Source of the DNA: Candidatus Heimdallarchaeota archaeon | Lineage (GTDB): Archaea; Asgardarchaeota; Heimdallarchaeia; Heimdallarchaeales; Heimdallarchaeaceae | NCBI GenBank assembly: GCA_030668875.1 | Contig: DAOVER010000025.1 | Span: 1 to 42,894, forward strand | Reading direction: 5' to 3' | Length of the DNA: 42,894 nt | Part shown: positions 9,095-18,194 of the stretch, piece after piece | How the letters are laid out: every line of letters starts with the position of its first letter | Position numbering within the stretch: position 1 is the first letter of the stretch | Program-made: the position numbers and the translations under genes | Notes under the pieces: generated by a model | Told to the model about the DNA's origin: nothing | What the model saw: only the letters and a program-made list of their open reading frames with translations | Databases searched by the model: none

Positions 9095-9655
9095 TCAAGT
9101 CTTAGCACTTATTTTGTGAAGAATTGAATACTCCGGACCTTCAGGTTTTAGAATTGACTGCTTCAGTTTAATTGAAGCAATCTCTTGTCTTCCATATTTG
9201 ATGTCAGAGAGAGTATTAATAGCTAACATTAATTCTTTTCTATTCTGTGAAGATTTTACTCTTGCAATAGTCAAATGTGGTTTAAACAATCTATTATCTG
9301 TTTTAAAACCACACTCTCTCAAATTTATCCGAAGTTGATTTTGTATCTCTTTTAGAATGTCAACATCTCCGTTGATTTCACAATAAACGACTCTTATGTA
9401 TTTTTCAGTAGGTAGAACATTAACTGCATTTACATCTAGAAAAAAACTATTGAAACTTATTGAATCAAGTATTTCCTTTACTTTTTGTATTTCATTTTCA
9501 GATATTTCACCCAGAAATTCCAACGTCATATGAAGTAATTTTGGATCAACTATTCTCAGGTTTGCACCACTATTTTGAATTGAACCTTGTATTTCGGATA
9601 TCTTCTGTATAATACTTGATTCGGTAAAATCTATTGATATAAATGCTCTGACCAT
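9095..9655 (-). CDS. thpR: RNA 2',3'-cyclic phosphodiesterase / 2'-5' RNA ligase
   Basis: A 186-residue two-histidine phosphoesterase with both signature motifs, HMTL at H42/T44 and HLTI at H127/T129. Enzymes of this family hydrolyse 2',3'-cyclic phosphates and can join tRNA halves through a 2'-5' bond. It is the first gene of a two-gene minus-strand operon with the CCA homologue. A TATA-like TTTTAAAA around 9676-9685 lies about 25 nt upstream of the ATG. The N-terminus MVRAFISIDF is the usual start of the family. Confidence 0.88.
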   Translation of the reverse strand: MVRAFISIDFTESSIIQKISEIQGSIQNSGANLRIVDPKLLHMTLEFLGEISENEIQKVKEILDSISFNSFFLDVNAVNVLPTEKYIRVVYCEINGDVDILKEIQNQLRINLRECGFKTDNRLFKPHLTIARVKSSQNRKELMLAINTLSDIKYGRQEIASIKLKQSILKPEGPEYSILHKISAKT

Positions 9656-9745
9656 TAATAATCAAATTATTTATGATTTTAAAACCTTTATTACTATCAA
9701 TAGATAAAACTTTTAATCTCTACCAACATTTCCTTTTTGGGCCTC

Positions 9746-10327
9746 ATGACAGAATCTGAAATCACAATAATTGGAGTTACTGGTATGCCTGGTTCAGGCA
9801 AAAGCGTTTTTGCAGAGCATGCCAACAACAAAGACTACAAAACTGTTGTAATGGGTGATGTTGTCAGAGCGAAAGTCTTAGAATATGGATATGAACCGAC
9901 ACCAGAATCAGGAAGAAAAGTGATGTTGGAGTTAAGGGAAAAGCATGGGGAAGAAACCATTGCTCATCTCACGTGTTTAACAATAGATAAACTAACAGAA
10001 CAGGGACAATACAAAATAATCATCGATGGAATTAGAAGTCAAGCTGAAGTTAAACATTTCAGAAAGCACTTAGGGGATGATTTCATTATAGTTGCAATTC
10101 ATGTTGATCCTCTAATCAGATACAGAAGATTGAAATTAAGAGGTAGGAATGATGCTCCGCGAACAGAAGAAGATTTTGCAATAAGAGATGAAGCTGAATT
10201 GAGTTTAGGTTTAGGAGAGACTATTGCTTTCTCAAATTACATTTTATCCAACAATAGAACACTAGAATCATTCAAAGTATCATCTATCTCACTCTTAAAT
10301 GACCTTGAGACAGGTGATAAAACATGA
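9746..10327 (+). CDS. UPF0200 family P-loop kinase-like protein
   Basis: A 193-residue P-loop NTPase with Walker A GMPGSGKS at residues 13-20 and a DGIRSQAE motif in the middle, as in archaeal UPF0200 proteins related to nucleotide or dephospho-CoA kinases. The ATG at 9746 is preferred over an in-frame TTG at 9737 because it gives the normal N-terminus. It is divergent from thpR and overlaps the next gene at ATGA, so the two are translationally coupled. The substrate of this family is not known to me. Confidence 0.8.
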   Translation: MTESEITIIGVTGMPGSGKSVFAEHANNKDYKTVVMGDVVRAKVLEYGYEPTPESGRKVMLELREKHGEETIAHLTCLTIDKLTEQGQYKIIIDGIRSQAEVKHFRKHLGDDFIIVAIHVDPLIRYRRLKLRGRNDAPRTEEDFAIRDEAELSLGLGETIAFSNYILSNNRTLESFKVSSISLLNDLETGDKT

Positions 10328-10773
10328 ATCCCATTCTAACAATTAAAATTCCTGTTTATGCTACCGAAAGCAGAAATAAGGTAGAGAAATGCATTACAAA
10401 TCTGTTAGGTTATCTTCCAGAACTTGAAGAAATTGAGAGCAAAGGGCATACAATTTTGACAAGCAAAGATGCTAAGATTGAATCATTGCAAAAATTCTTT
10501 GATCATATACGTCGAGTTAAGGTTCTAGATACGGTTAGAAAATGTGCAATAATAGATGACACGAGTAATGATTTAATCTTTAATTTACATAAACAAGCAC
10601 TGTATGTTAACAGAATTGCAGTTATAACTTCTGATACTTCCTCTACTTTGGGTAATCTTCAAATCGTTATCAATTCCAAAAATCCACACAGAATTCTAGA
10701 ATGGATAGCGCCTAAGACTGAGAAAGGATTTGAGTTAAGGAAAACCTATTTTGATGAAATTTTCAAGAAGTAA
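10324..10773 (+). CDS. UPF0201 family protein, L5-like RNA-binding fold
   Basis: A 149-residue archaeal protein recognised from its partner and from the 'TAKDAKIESLQKF..HIRRVKVLDTVRK'-like middle part typical of UPF0201, a family with a ribosomal protein L5-like fold. It begins inside the stop region of the UPF0200 gene (ATGA overlap). The UPF0200-UPF0201 neighbourhood is a recurrent archaeal pair and suggests a shared, probably RNA-related, role. That role is inference. Confidence 0.75.
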   Translation: MNPILTIKIPVYATESRNKVEKCITNLLGYLPELEEIESKGHTILTSKDAKIESLQKFFDHIRRVKVLDTVRKCAIIDDTSNDLIFNLHKQALYVNRIAVITSDTSSTLGNLQIVINSKNPHRILEWIAPKTEKGFELRKTYFDEIFKK

Positions 10774-10775
10774 GA

Positions 10776-11684
10776 TTAAACTTCAATTACCAAACCATCA
10801 TGTGCAATAATGCAGTTAGGGAAAATCTCTTTTGCATTACGCAGAGATTCAGTTAGATTCTTATGCAATTCTGAAAGATGAGTTAATATCAATTTCTTTA
10901 CATTTGCACTTTTAGCGACAAAAGCTGCTTCTGTACAAGTAGAATGTTTGTGCTTCTTAGCCCTTTCAGTTTCCATCATTGGATAAGTGGAATCATGAAT
11001 AAGCAAATCAGCATTAGCGGAATTATTGATAACATTATCGTCTAATGGAGTATCTCCCGTTATGACAATCTTGGTTTGTTTTTTAGTTGATATATCTAAT
11101 ATTTCCGAAGGTAATACTGTTTTGTTGTCGATTTCAACAGGATAGCCCTCTTGCAGTTTTTGCCTTTTTATTCCTCTTGGAATATTCTTCTCCAAGGCTC
11201 GATCAACATTAAAAACTCCTAAAGGTTTATGCGTAATAATTTTGTACCCTAAACAATCATCTCCATGGGAAACTGGAAATGATTCAACATAAAAATCAGA
11301 ATTTGACAGAACCACCCCGCCGTTAGTTTCTATGACTTTTATATCATATGTAGGATATAATCTATATGCCAGTAATTGAAGGAAGATAAATGAGGAGGTC
11401 CATGGAGGCCCAATTATGGTTATTGATTTGGAAATACTGTAAAAATTTCTTGTTGTTAAAAGACCTATCAAACCTAAAGTATGATCTGAGTGCAAATGAG
11501 TTAATAAGATAGTCAAATTTGAAAAGCCTATCTTGTGTTTTAGCAACTGAACTTGAGTAGCTTCTCCAACATCGACAAGTAAATTATGATTCCGGTACTG
11601 TATTGCAATTGAACTTTGCCTTCTTTCTACCTGTGGAGGTGCAGAAGATGTGCCTAGAAAAGTAACAGTGAACTTATTCCCCAT
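10776..11684 (-). CDS. rnz: Ribonuclease Z (tRNase Z)
   Basis: A 302-residue short-form tRNase Z, which cuts the 3' trailer from precursor tRNA. It starts with the FLGTSSAPP motif and has the metal-binding THLHSDH at H63-x-H65-x-D67-H68, a GDTP stretch for the bridging aspartate, LIHDSTY, and the closing LTHLSELH. A 90-residue central part carries the exosite-like region. It is the last gene of the minus-strand operon prs-trmG10-rnz, 4 nt after trmG10, and converges on the UPF0201 gene with 2 nt between the stops. Confidence 0.9.
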   Translation of the reverse strand: MGNKFTVTFLGTSSAPPQVERRQSSIAIQYRNHNLLVDVGEATQVQLLKHKIGFSNLTILLTHLHSDHTLGLIGLLTTRNFYSISKSITIIGPPWTSSFIFLQLLAYRLYPTYDIKVIETNGGVVLSNSDFYVESFPVSHGDDCLGYKIITHKPLGVFNVDRALEKNIPRGIKRQKLQEGYPVEIDNKTVLPSEILDISTKKQTKIVITGDTPLDDNVINNSANADLLIHDSTYPMMETERAKKHKHSTCTEAAFVAKSANVKKLILTHLSELHKNLTESLRNAKEIFPNCIIAHDGLVIEV

Positions 11685-11688
11685 TAAA

Positions 11689-12717
11689 TCACTTCAGAAC
11701 TATAATTCTTCTAGTTAAAGATTTATGTAATCGAGTATCTAAAATTTTCTGAATGGAGAATCCAGCTTTTTCAGCTAATAGTTCTGATTTATGCTTTGCT
11801 GGGCTACTAAAGACTAAATAACCATCTTTCTTGAGTATTGTTCGAGCTTCTATTAAAAATTCATAAATTAGGTTAATCACATTTTCTCCGTGTGTTGAAG
11901 ATTGAATTGCGTAAGGTGGATCTGTGGCTATTGCGTCTACTTCTCTAATAGGTAAATGTCTTGAATCTGAACGGATTATTGCGCAGTAGTTTTCTTTATA
12001 AAACTGCATGTTTTGATTACAACCATATATTGCAAATTTGTCAAGTTCAGAGCCTAAAACGTTGGCTCCTAATGTAGCTGCTTCAATCAAGAATCCTCCT
12101 CCACCACAGAACGGATCATAGAATATGTCAGATTGTTTTACTCTTGATAGGTTAACAATAGCTCGAGCAAATTCAGTTTTCATTGATCCTGGTCTGAAGA
12201 AGGGTCTATTCCCAGGTTCCCTATTTTCATATTCAATCCGGTCTAAACTCCAAACCTCCAGACCTAGATACAACCTCTTACCAATCAAAATTCCTTGAAC
12301 TAAATAGTCTGGATTTTTCAGATTAGCTTTTAGGTTTTGTTCTCTGTAATTGTTAAATATATATTCCCCAAGTTCTCTTTCTAAATCTGGGAGATCTTGC
12401 CATATTGCTTTTTTACCAACTTTTTTGACTCTAACTGCAAATGTTTTGTTACTCTCAATTTCTGGTAGAGAAATGAATTCTTGTAATTCAAGTTTATCTT
12501 CCTCCACATTACTTATTGATATTAGTGTTAGTATAGAATGAAGAAATGCGCACCTTTTTGCTGCTTTTATGGGGTTTTGTTTAGAAGTGAATATGAGAAC
12601 TTGATTTTCTCTTTTTTCAATAGAATATTGGATGCTTTCAGCTTCCAGAGTTGCAAAGAATTCCTCAAATCCAAAATCTTGATAATGACCTCGAACATGA
12701 GCCAAATATTTCTTCAT
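11689..12717 (-). CDS. trmG10: tRNA (guanine(10)-N2)-methyltransferase, THUMP + Rossmann
   Basis: A 342-residue methyltransferase with an N-terminal THUMP-like RNA-binding part (about 1-160) and a SAM-binding C-terminal part. DPFCGGGGFLIEA is motif I and TDPPYA is the N-methylation motif IV. This arrangement is that of archaeal Trm-G10/Trm11-like enzymes that methylate G10 of tRNA. The start codon overlaps the prs stop (ATGA) and the gene is followed within 4 nt by rnz, so the three genes form a transcription unit. Related THUMP methyltransferases (Trm14-like) are the main alternative. Confidence 0.85.
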   Translation of the reverse strand: MKKYLAHVRGHYQDFGFEEFFATLEAESIQYSIEKRENQVLIFTSKQNPIKAAKRCAFLHSILTLISISNVEEDKLELQEFISLPEIESNKTFAVRVKKVGKKAIWQDLPDLERELGEYIFNNYREQNLKANLKNPDYLVQGILIGKRLYLGLEVWSLDRIEYENREPGNRPFFRPGSMKTEFARAIVNLSRVKQSDIFYDPFCGGGGFLIEAATLGANVLGSELDKFAIYGCNQNMQFYKENYCAIIRSDSRHLPIREVDAIATDPPYAIQSSTHGENVINLIYEFLIEARTILKKDGYLVFSSPAKHKSELLAEKAGFSIQKILDTRLHKSLTRRIIVLK

Positions 12718-13607
12718 AAGTACTTATCCTCAATAAACTCGCTTATAATTGGACTAATGTCAATTTGTCCCATATCATCTCTAGTAATTGTGTTGGAAGA
12801 ATAGACCAATAAATTTCCAATTTTTTTCAATTCTGTGATCACTTCAGGTTTAGATAAAACATGCACAAATAATATTGCTACTGACTTAGCTCCTTTTTCA
12901 AGTATCAGAGAACATGCGGTTTTAGCTGTTGTTCCTGAACTCACAACATCATCTATAATTAACACATTTTTATTACTGAAATCGAAATTAGGTTTCTTAG
13001 TTCGGATTTTGTGAGTATCTGGATCTCTGCTCTTCTCTAGTATATAATATGAAATAGAGAACTCATTTGCAATTTGAAGGATATCTTTTTCACTTCCTTT
13101 ATCTGGACCAACAATTATCCAATCATTCTTTTCCTTTTCTTTTAAAAACTCCCCAACCATAAATGGCAAGACATTAAAGTTCTGTTTATCGAGCCCAGAA
13201 TCTTGAATAAAATATTGTTCCTTATTATGAACATTCACAGTTAAAATACTATCAACACCGGAATTCTGAAGATAAGAGAGTGTAAGATGGTGGGAAAGAG
13301 TTTCACCTTTTAATTTTCTTTTATCCGCTCGTGCATAACAGAGATATGGAATAACAGCTAAGACTCTATCTGCCCCTAATTCTTTCAAAGTTGAAGCTAT
13401 CAGCATTGTTTCCAATAAGCTTTTTTCCTGATTTGGATAAGTTGATTGTATAATTAATATATCCTCGTTTTCGACTTGATCATCTATTTGAAGATATGTT
13501 TCTCCATCATAAAATTGTTTGAAATTAAAATTGACATAAGGCAAATCTAGTTGTTTGGCTATATTTTTACCTAATGAATCAGAATTTGGACCAAGTAGTA
13601 TCTTCAT
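12714..13607 (-). CDS. prs: Ribose-phosphate pyrophosphokinase
   Basis: This 297-residue enzyme makes PRPP from ribose 5-phosphate and ATP. The PRPP-binding loop VLIIDDVVSSGTTA is intact, and the N-terminal YDGETY, IQSTYPN and PYLCYARADKRK segments match archaeal-type Prs. It opens the minus-strand operon that continues with the two tRNA genes. A TATA-like CTTTAAAG (about 13639-13646) sits 30-40 nt before the ATG. Confidence 0.9.
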   Translation of the reverse strand: MKILLGPNSDSLGKNIAKQLDLPYVNFNFKQFYDGETYLQIDDQVENEDILIIQSTYPNQEKSLLETMLIASTLKELGADRVLAVIPYLCYARADKRKLKGETLSHHLTLSYLQNSGVDSILTVNVHNKEQYFIQDSGLDKQNFNVLPFMVGEFLKEKEKNDWIIVGPDKGSEKDILQIANEFSISYYILEKSRDPDTHKIRTKKPNFDFSNKNVLIIDDVVSSGTTAKTACSLILEKGAKSVAILFVHVLSKPEVITELKKIGNLLVYSSNTITRDDMGQIDISPIISEFIEDKYL

Positions 13608-13758
13608 TTTATGTCTGTGTTAAACTAAATCTAAAGACTTTAAAGTTTTTTTCCATTCACTTCTTTTAATGGGGTTTACAAACCAAGTAAATTGAATATA
13701 AACATATATTTATTAAAGCTGGAGGAACATAGCTATTGAAAGATTAGAATGTTTTCTT

Positions 13759-15708
13759 GTGATGATTATGGTAGCTAAATCCAAAGGTGTTTCTAAGAAG
13801 TCTAAAATAAAAAGAGAGATTCTATTGGACATCGATTTTCACGATACAAGTGAAATTTCTGTTCCTCCCCGATTAATTGATCAAGTAATCGGTCAAGAAA
13901 ACGCTACTAAAATTATAAAAAAAGCAGCATTGCAACGTAGACATGTTCTTCTTATTGGTGAACCTGGTACTGGAAAAAGTATGTTAGGACTTGCAATGTC
14001 TGAATTACTACCAAATGAAGAATTAGTTGATGTTTTATGTATAGCAAATCCTAAATATCCAAATCACCCTCGAGTTGCAACACTGCCTGCGGGACATGGA
14101 GCTAGAAAGGTTGAGATGGACGCAGCAGTAGCTAAGAAAAGCGGAAATAAACGCTTCATTGTTTCTTTAGCAATTCTTTTTGGAATTATCGGTTATGCAC
14201 TTATTGCAACTGCTAGTAATCCAAGTACACAACCCGTTACATTATTGGTTGCTATGTTCGTAGGATTCTTTATTTTCTTTATGCTTAACCAATCAAGATC
14301 AAGAACTGAAATGTTAGTCCCCAAACTTCTAGTAGATAATACTAAAAAAGAAAAAGCACCGTTTCATGATGCAACAGGATCTCATGCTGGAGCATTATTA
14401 GGAGATGTCAGACATGATCCTTTCCAATCAGGAGGACTTGGAACACCTCCACACGAGAGAGTCGAAAGTGGGTTGATTCACAAATCTCATTTGGGTGTTC
14501 TTTATTGTGATGAAATTGGCACTCTGGAAATGAGAACACAACAAAAATTACTAACCGCCATGCAAGAGGGCAAGTTGCAAATTACAGGACAATCTGAACT
14601 AAGCAGTGGTGCAATGGTTCGCTCTGATCCAGTACCTTGTAGATTTGTTCTTATTGCAGCTGGTAATATTGAAACTACCAGAAACATGCATCCTGCTCTA
14701 CGTTCCAGAATTCAGGGTTCTGGTTACGAAGTCTATATGAGAGATATAATGGATGATTCTCTTGAGAATAGACGTAAACTTGCCCGTTTTTGTGCACAGG
14801 AAATTGTTAAAGATCGCAAAATTCCTCATTTCTCTAAAGAAGCGGTTGAAGAAATCATTTATGAAGCTCAAAGAAGAGCAGACAAAAAAGGTCAACTAAC
14901 TCTCAGATTGAGAGAGTTAGGTGGTTTAATTCGTGCAGCAGGAGATCTTGCTAAAGAGAGAAACGAAGACCTTGTTTCAGCTGAAACAATAAGATCAGCC
15001 AAGAAACTTGCTCGAACACTTGAAAATCAAATAAGCGATTCTTACGCTGAAGATAGAAAACTATACAAGATATTTAACACTGAAATGACCAAAGTAGGTC
15101 GAGTTAATGGACTCGCAGTTATCAATCAAAAATCTGGTATTGTCATGCCTATTGAAGCAGAAGTTGTCCCTGCATTTAGTCGAAGAGAAGGGAAAATTAT
15201 TGCAACTGGTCAATTAAGGATTATTGCAAGAGAAGCTGTTCAAAATGTTTCAGCAATTGTTAAAAAGTACGTAGGAAAAGACATATCTGATTTTGACTAT
15301 CATATACAATTTGTTGGAGCATATGCTGGAGTGGAAGGAGATTCAGCCTCGATCTCAATTGCTATTTCAATTTTGTCAGCATTAGAAAACGCACCCATCA
15401 GACAAGATACAGCAATGACTGGCAGTTTAACTGTAAGGGGGGTAGTTCTACCTATTGGTGGAGTTACTGCTAAAATTGAAGCAGCAGTAGAAGCTGGCAT
15501 TAAGCGTGTCATTATCCCTTTTCAGAACAAAGATGATGTTAAAATTGAGGAAGAGTACAAGAGTAAGGTTGAGATCATTCCAGTCTCAAATCTGCTAGAA
15601 GTACTTAGAGCTTCATTACCAAAGGAGTATCATTATGTTGCAAACAAATATGAAGAACTAGATTTTGAAGCTCTTGGTAAGAATGATAAAAAGAAAACCA
15701 AAAAATAA
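13759..15708 (+). CDS. lonB: Archaeal Lon protease (LonB), membrane-anchored
   Basis: A 649-residue ATP-dependent serine protease. The AAA+ module has Walker A GEPGTGKS at 67-74 and Walker B CDEIG. As in archaeal LonB, two transmembrane helices are inserted in the ATPase (about 133-178), fixing it to the cytoplasmic membrane. The C-terminal proteolytic domain has the Ser-Lys dyad at S529 (EGDSAS) and K572 (GVTAKIEA). No intein is seen. The first codons are uncertain: GTG 13759, ATG 13762 and ATG 13768 are all in frame. It is probably the main membrane protein quality-control protease. Confidence 0.92.
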   Translation: MMIMVAKSKGVSKKSKIKREILLDIDFHDTSEISVPPRLIDQVIGQENATKIIKKAALQRRHVLLIGEPGTGKSMLGLAMSELLPNEELVDVLCIANPKYPNHPRVATLPAGHGARKVEMDAAVAKKSGNKRFIVSLAILFGIIGYALIATASNPSTQPVTLLVAMFVGFFIFFMLNQSRSRTEMLVPKLLVDNTKKEKAPFHDATGSHAGALLGDVRHDPFQSGGLGTPPHERVESGLIHKSHLGVLYCDEIGTLEMRTQQKLLTAMQEGKLQITGQSELSSGAMVRSDPVPCRFVLIAAGNIETTRNMHPALRSRIQGSGYEVYMRDIMDDSLENRRKLARFCAQEIVKDRKIPHFSKEAVEEIIYEAQRRADKKGQLTLRLRELGGLIRAAGDLAKERNEDLVSAETIRSAKKLARTLENQISDSYAEDRKLYKIFNTEMTKVGRVNGLAVINQKSGIVMPIEAEVVPAFSRREGKIIATGQLRIIAREAVQNVSAIVKKYVGKDISDFDYHIQFVGAYAGVEGDSASISIAISILSALENAPIRQDTAMTGSLTVRGVVLPIGGVTAKIEAAVEAGIKRVIIPFQNKDDVKIEEEYKSKVEIIPVSNLLEVLRASLPKEYHYVANKYEELDFEALGKNDKKKTKK

Positions 15709-15724
15709 ACTTAAGGTATTTCAA

Positions 15725-16045
15725 ATGACAACCTCAGGTTTCTACTTCTATTATTGCGACATCATAGCTCAACCCAATGATGAAGAGCAGTATGAAGATT
15801 TTAATGAGTTTGACATGCATGTTAACTTAGTTGAAAAAGAGATAGCAGAAAAAGAACCAAAACGACAACCAGTTATGGAAACACAATTTTTCAACCCAGA
15901 CTGGGCAGAATTAAGTCTGAGATTCAGAGCTTCTTATCGTGATGGTACAGAGGACATCTACCGATTTATAGATCTTGTTACAGAAACGTTAACAAGTCAA
16001 TTAAATGTCACAATTATTGATTTCAACATTAGCAATATAACATGA
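15725..16045 (+). CDS. Small acidic protein of unknown function behind lonB
   Basis: A 106-residue protein beginning MTTSGFYFYY, 16 nt after the lonB stop and in the same direction, so probably co-transcribed. I chose this ATG because the longer reading frame from 15665 would overlap lonB. It is acidic, has no signal peptide or membrane helix, and alternates hydrophobic strands with charged loops (LSLRFRASY, then LTSQLNVTIIDFNI at the end), as in a small alpha/beta fold. I do not recognise a family. Confidence 0.6.
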   Translation: MTTSGFYFYYCDIIAQPNDEEQYEDFNEFDMHVNLVEKEIAEKEPKRQPVMETQFFNPDWAELSLRFRASYRDGTEDIYRFIDLVTETLTSQLNVTIIDFNISNIT

Positions 16046-16060
16046 AAATTCATTGATGTT

Positions 16061-17119
16061 TTAGGAAAGTACAACGTTTATTTTTGTTTGACATTTGTTG
16101 CAATTACCTTGTAATGAAATTCTTCTCACTTCTGTAAGATATGAATTTCGATGGATAAGTAATTCATTGCAATTTGGACAATGAGTGTTGAGTGTTTCAT
16201 GGTCTGGAATACCGTCAATATATACGTATTGAAGACCAGTTCCTTTAGCAGCTGCATGTGAGGATTCTAGTAATTCCTTGGAAGTTGGGGTGTAATTTTT
16301 TGTTTTGTACGAGGGAATAAGTCTTGAAAGGTGTAAGGGTACCTCAGCAGATAATTCTTCCTTTATCCATTCTGCTAATTTACCAGCTACTTCTGCATCA
16401 TTATTCAAACCTTCATGTATGACAATGTGTAGTTCCAGAAGTTTGCCACTCTCAAAAATAATTTTGATAATTTTCTTAATGTGTTCAAAACTTCCACCTC
16501 CACAGCTTTGTTCATAACCTTCATCATTAATATGTTTTATATCTATAGTAACGGCATCCACATATTCCAACATTTCTCTGACTGGTTGTTCATGGAAATA
16601 ACCGTTGGTCCGGAGAAGTACTTTCAATCCTCTCTCCTTTGCAAGTTTGGCTGTATCTCTGACCCATTCAAATGAAATAAAAGGTTCGGCTTCACCAAAG
16701 ATAATGACTCTAGAACCAGAAGCCATACCAAACATAATTGCTTGATCAGGCGCAAATTTCTTTCCTGTGTAAGTTTCTGTGTCTAATTTAGCTTTATCTG
16801 GCATTGAACAATAATCACAATCTAGATTACAATTGTATGTTGAGAATGTTTGTGCTCTTGAATTTGGGAAAAAATGATATACGTGTTGTTTCTCTATCAT
16901 GTCTATTTTCATTTCTGTAAAACCATAGTTAAGAGAATAGAGTTTCCCTGCAACATTCATCCGAGCCAAACATTTACCTCTCTCTCCCTGGTTGATTATA
17001 CAATTAAAAGGACAAAGATGGCATTGAATGCTCAAATCCTCTTGATCAAGTATTTCATAATATTCGGCTTCGTGCAAAGTAGAATGTGACATATAATCAA
17101 AACAAAGTTTGACCTTCAT
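16061..17119 (-). CDS. amrS: AmmeMemoRadiSam-type radical SAM protein
   Basis: A 352-residue radical SAM enzyme. The 4Fe-4S motif is CNLDCDYC (CX3CX2C) at about residues 97-104. Before it is the cysteine-rich CHLCPFNC...GERGKC segment, and at the C-terminus a zinc-ribbon-like CPNC...CNKC pair. This order is that of AmrS proteins, which resemble pyruvate formate-lyase activating enzymes. Their usual partners (AMMECR1 and Memo-like genes) are not in this window. The reaction is unknown. The gene converges on the small gene behind lonB. Confidence 0.8.
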   Translation of the reverse strand: MKVKLCFDYMSHSTLHEAEYYEILDQEDLSIQCHLCPFNCIINQGERGKCLARMNVAGKLYSLNYGFTEMKIDMIEKQHVYHFFPNSRAQTFSTYNCNLDCDYCSMPDKAKLDTETYTGKKFAPDQAIMFGMASGSRVIIFGEAEPFISFEWVRDTAKLAKERGLKVLLRTNGYFHEQPVREMLEYVDAVTIDIKHINDEGYEQSCGGGSFEHIKKIIKIIFESGKLLELHIVIHEGLNNDAEVAGKLAEWIKEELSAEVPLHLSRLIPSYKTKNYTPTSKELLESSHAAAKGTGLQYVYIDGIPDHETLNTHCPNCNELLIHRNSYLTEVRRISLQGNCNKCQTKINVVLS

Positions 17120-17197
17120 TATTAAATTTTTTTAAACTAACAAGATGTACAAAGCATAAGTATATCAATTAGATAATATTCGGTCTAAAGTCCAGAA

Positions 17198-17776
17198 TCA
17201 GTTTCTTATATCAGTCAGATCAAATGACAATTCCTTAATTTTTCCATTACATTTTGGACAATTTTTGTTATCTTCAGCCCAATCTAAAAGTTCATCTCTA
17301 TGAAAAACATGATCACAAGGTTTGATTATTGCAATATCTTCATGCTGATTTATAATCTTATTACAGAGATTACAGAATGGTGTTTTATTCCCACATTTCA
17401 TACACACCAAAGCGCCCTTTGAGGTTATTTCAGTAATATTGTCCCCACAAAACATGCAATAATATTGTTTTTGTGCTATCTCTTGATTTTTCCTAGCTTT
17501 GGAAACGAATCCACCTATACTTACTCCCAAAAGTATCAAACCTAAGAAAATAAATGGAAAAAATGCAACAAGGAAAACCCACATATCCTTATCTGTAAAA
17601 AACACAGGCAACGATATTCCAAAGTAGATACCAAGAGCAACTAAACCTCCCACTAATAGGGGGATTCTCATACCAATAAATCTACATCGGGTAGAGCAGT
17701 ACTTGCTATCAACCAAGCCAAATTTTTGTTTCTTGATTTTAATCATTTCATTACATACTTTACATCTTAAGCTCAT
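17198..17776 (-). CDS. Membrane zinc-finger protein with C-terminal RING-H2-like domain
   Basis: A 192-residue protein (ATG at 17776; a TTG four codons upstream is less likely). From the N-terminus it has a zinc hairpin CKVC...CSTRC (C5, C8, C27, C31), two membrane helices (about 35-57 and 65-87), a zinc-ribbon CMFC...CMKC, and then CNLC-x16-C-x-H-x2-H-x2-E...W...CPKC. The last part matches a RING-H2 pattern, including the tryptophan and CPxC that contact E2 enzymes in eukaryotes. The sixth ligand is E instead of C. Such a protein could be a membrane ubiquitin-ligase-like factor. No ubiquitin, E1 or E2 gene is in the window, so this is inference. Confidence 0.65.
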   Translation of the reverse strand: MSLRCKVCNEMIKIKKQKFGLVDSKYCSTRCRFIGMRIPLLVGGLVALGIYFGISLPVFFTDKDMWVFLVAFFPFIFLGLILLGVSIGGFVSKARKNQEIAQKQYYCMFCGDNITEITSKGALVCMKCGNKTPFCNLCNKIINQHEDIAIIKPCDHVFHRDELLDWAEDNKNCPKCNGKIKELSFDLTDIRN

Positions 17777-17832
17777 TTGTAAGAGCAAATGGTCATTCTG
17801 AATTATAAACCTATTTTATTTATGAATGTGTT

Positions 17833-17853
17833 TTTGTCTTTTTGTCTTATTAG
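17833..17853 (+). repeat. TIR-like left end of the broken TnpB element
   Basis: This 21-bp stretch reads TTTGTC-TTT-TTGTC-TTATTAG. It matches the reverse complement of 38207-38227, the right end of the intact TnpB element, in 20 of 21 positions. It lies 69 nt before the broken tnpB start and is therefore read as the element's left terminus. Confidence 0.55.
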
Positions 17854-17921
17854 CTTGTAAAACTAGTAACATTTTCGAGATAGTACAGGTGTTTTTATAG
17901 TGAACTCTAGGTCAACGAAGG

Positions 17922-18194
17922 ATGGCAAAGGTACTGCGTGCAGAACGTATAGAAGTGACGTATCATCCAGCATTAAGCAGAATCTGTCATCAAGCAAAAA
18001 ATCTCTATAATCGAGCAAATTTTCTGATAAAAACTTCTTTGAAACAAACAAACTTCTCTTTTACTACGATCTTGATAGACAATTGAAACAGGAGGGGTGC
18101 TACCGTGTCCTCCCGGCTCATGTTGCTCAACAGACACTCAAACTTCTTTCTAGATGTTGGAAGAGCTATTTTCGAGCTAAACAAGAGTGGAAGA
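17922..18194 (+). pseudogene. TnpB remnant, N-terminal ~90 residues with frameshift
   Basis: From the ATG at 17922 the frame encodes YHPALS-I-CHQ-KNLYNRANFLIKTSL, nearly identical to the start of the intact TnpB at 36917. Near 18046 about four bases are missing and the reading frame breaks, reaching a stop at about 18069. In the shifted frame the similarity continues (CYRVLPAH, then TLKLLSRCWKSYFRA) up to EWKK at about 18194, where it ends abruptly in a methyltransferase gene. The whole RuvC nuclease part is gone. The TTTTTATA box at 17892-17899 is shared with the other TnpB genes. Confidence 0.8.

Noticed and set aside
13759..15708. Possible intein in lonB
   Set aside because: The ATPase and protease motifs are at normal spacing for LonB; the extra segment is the two membrane helices.
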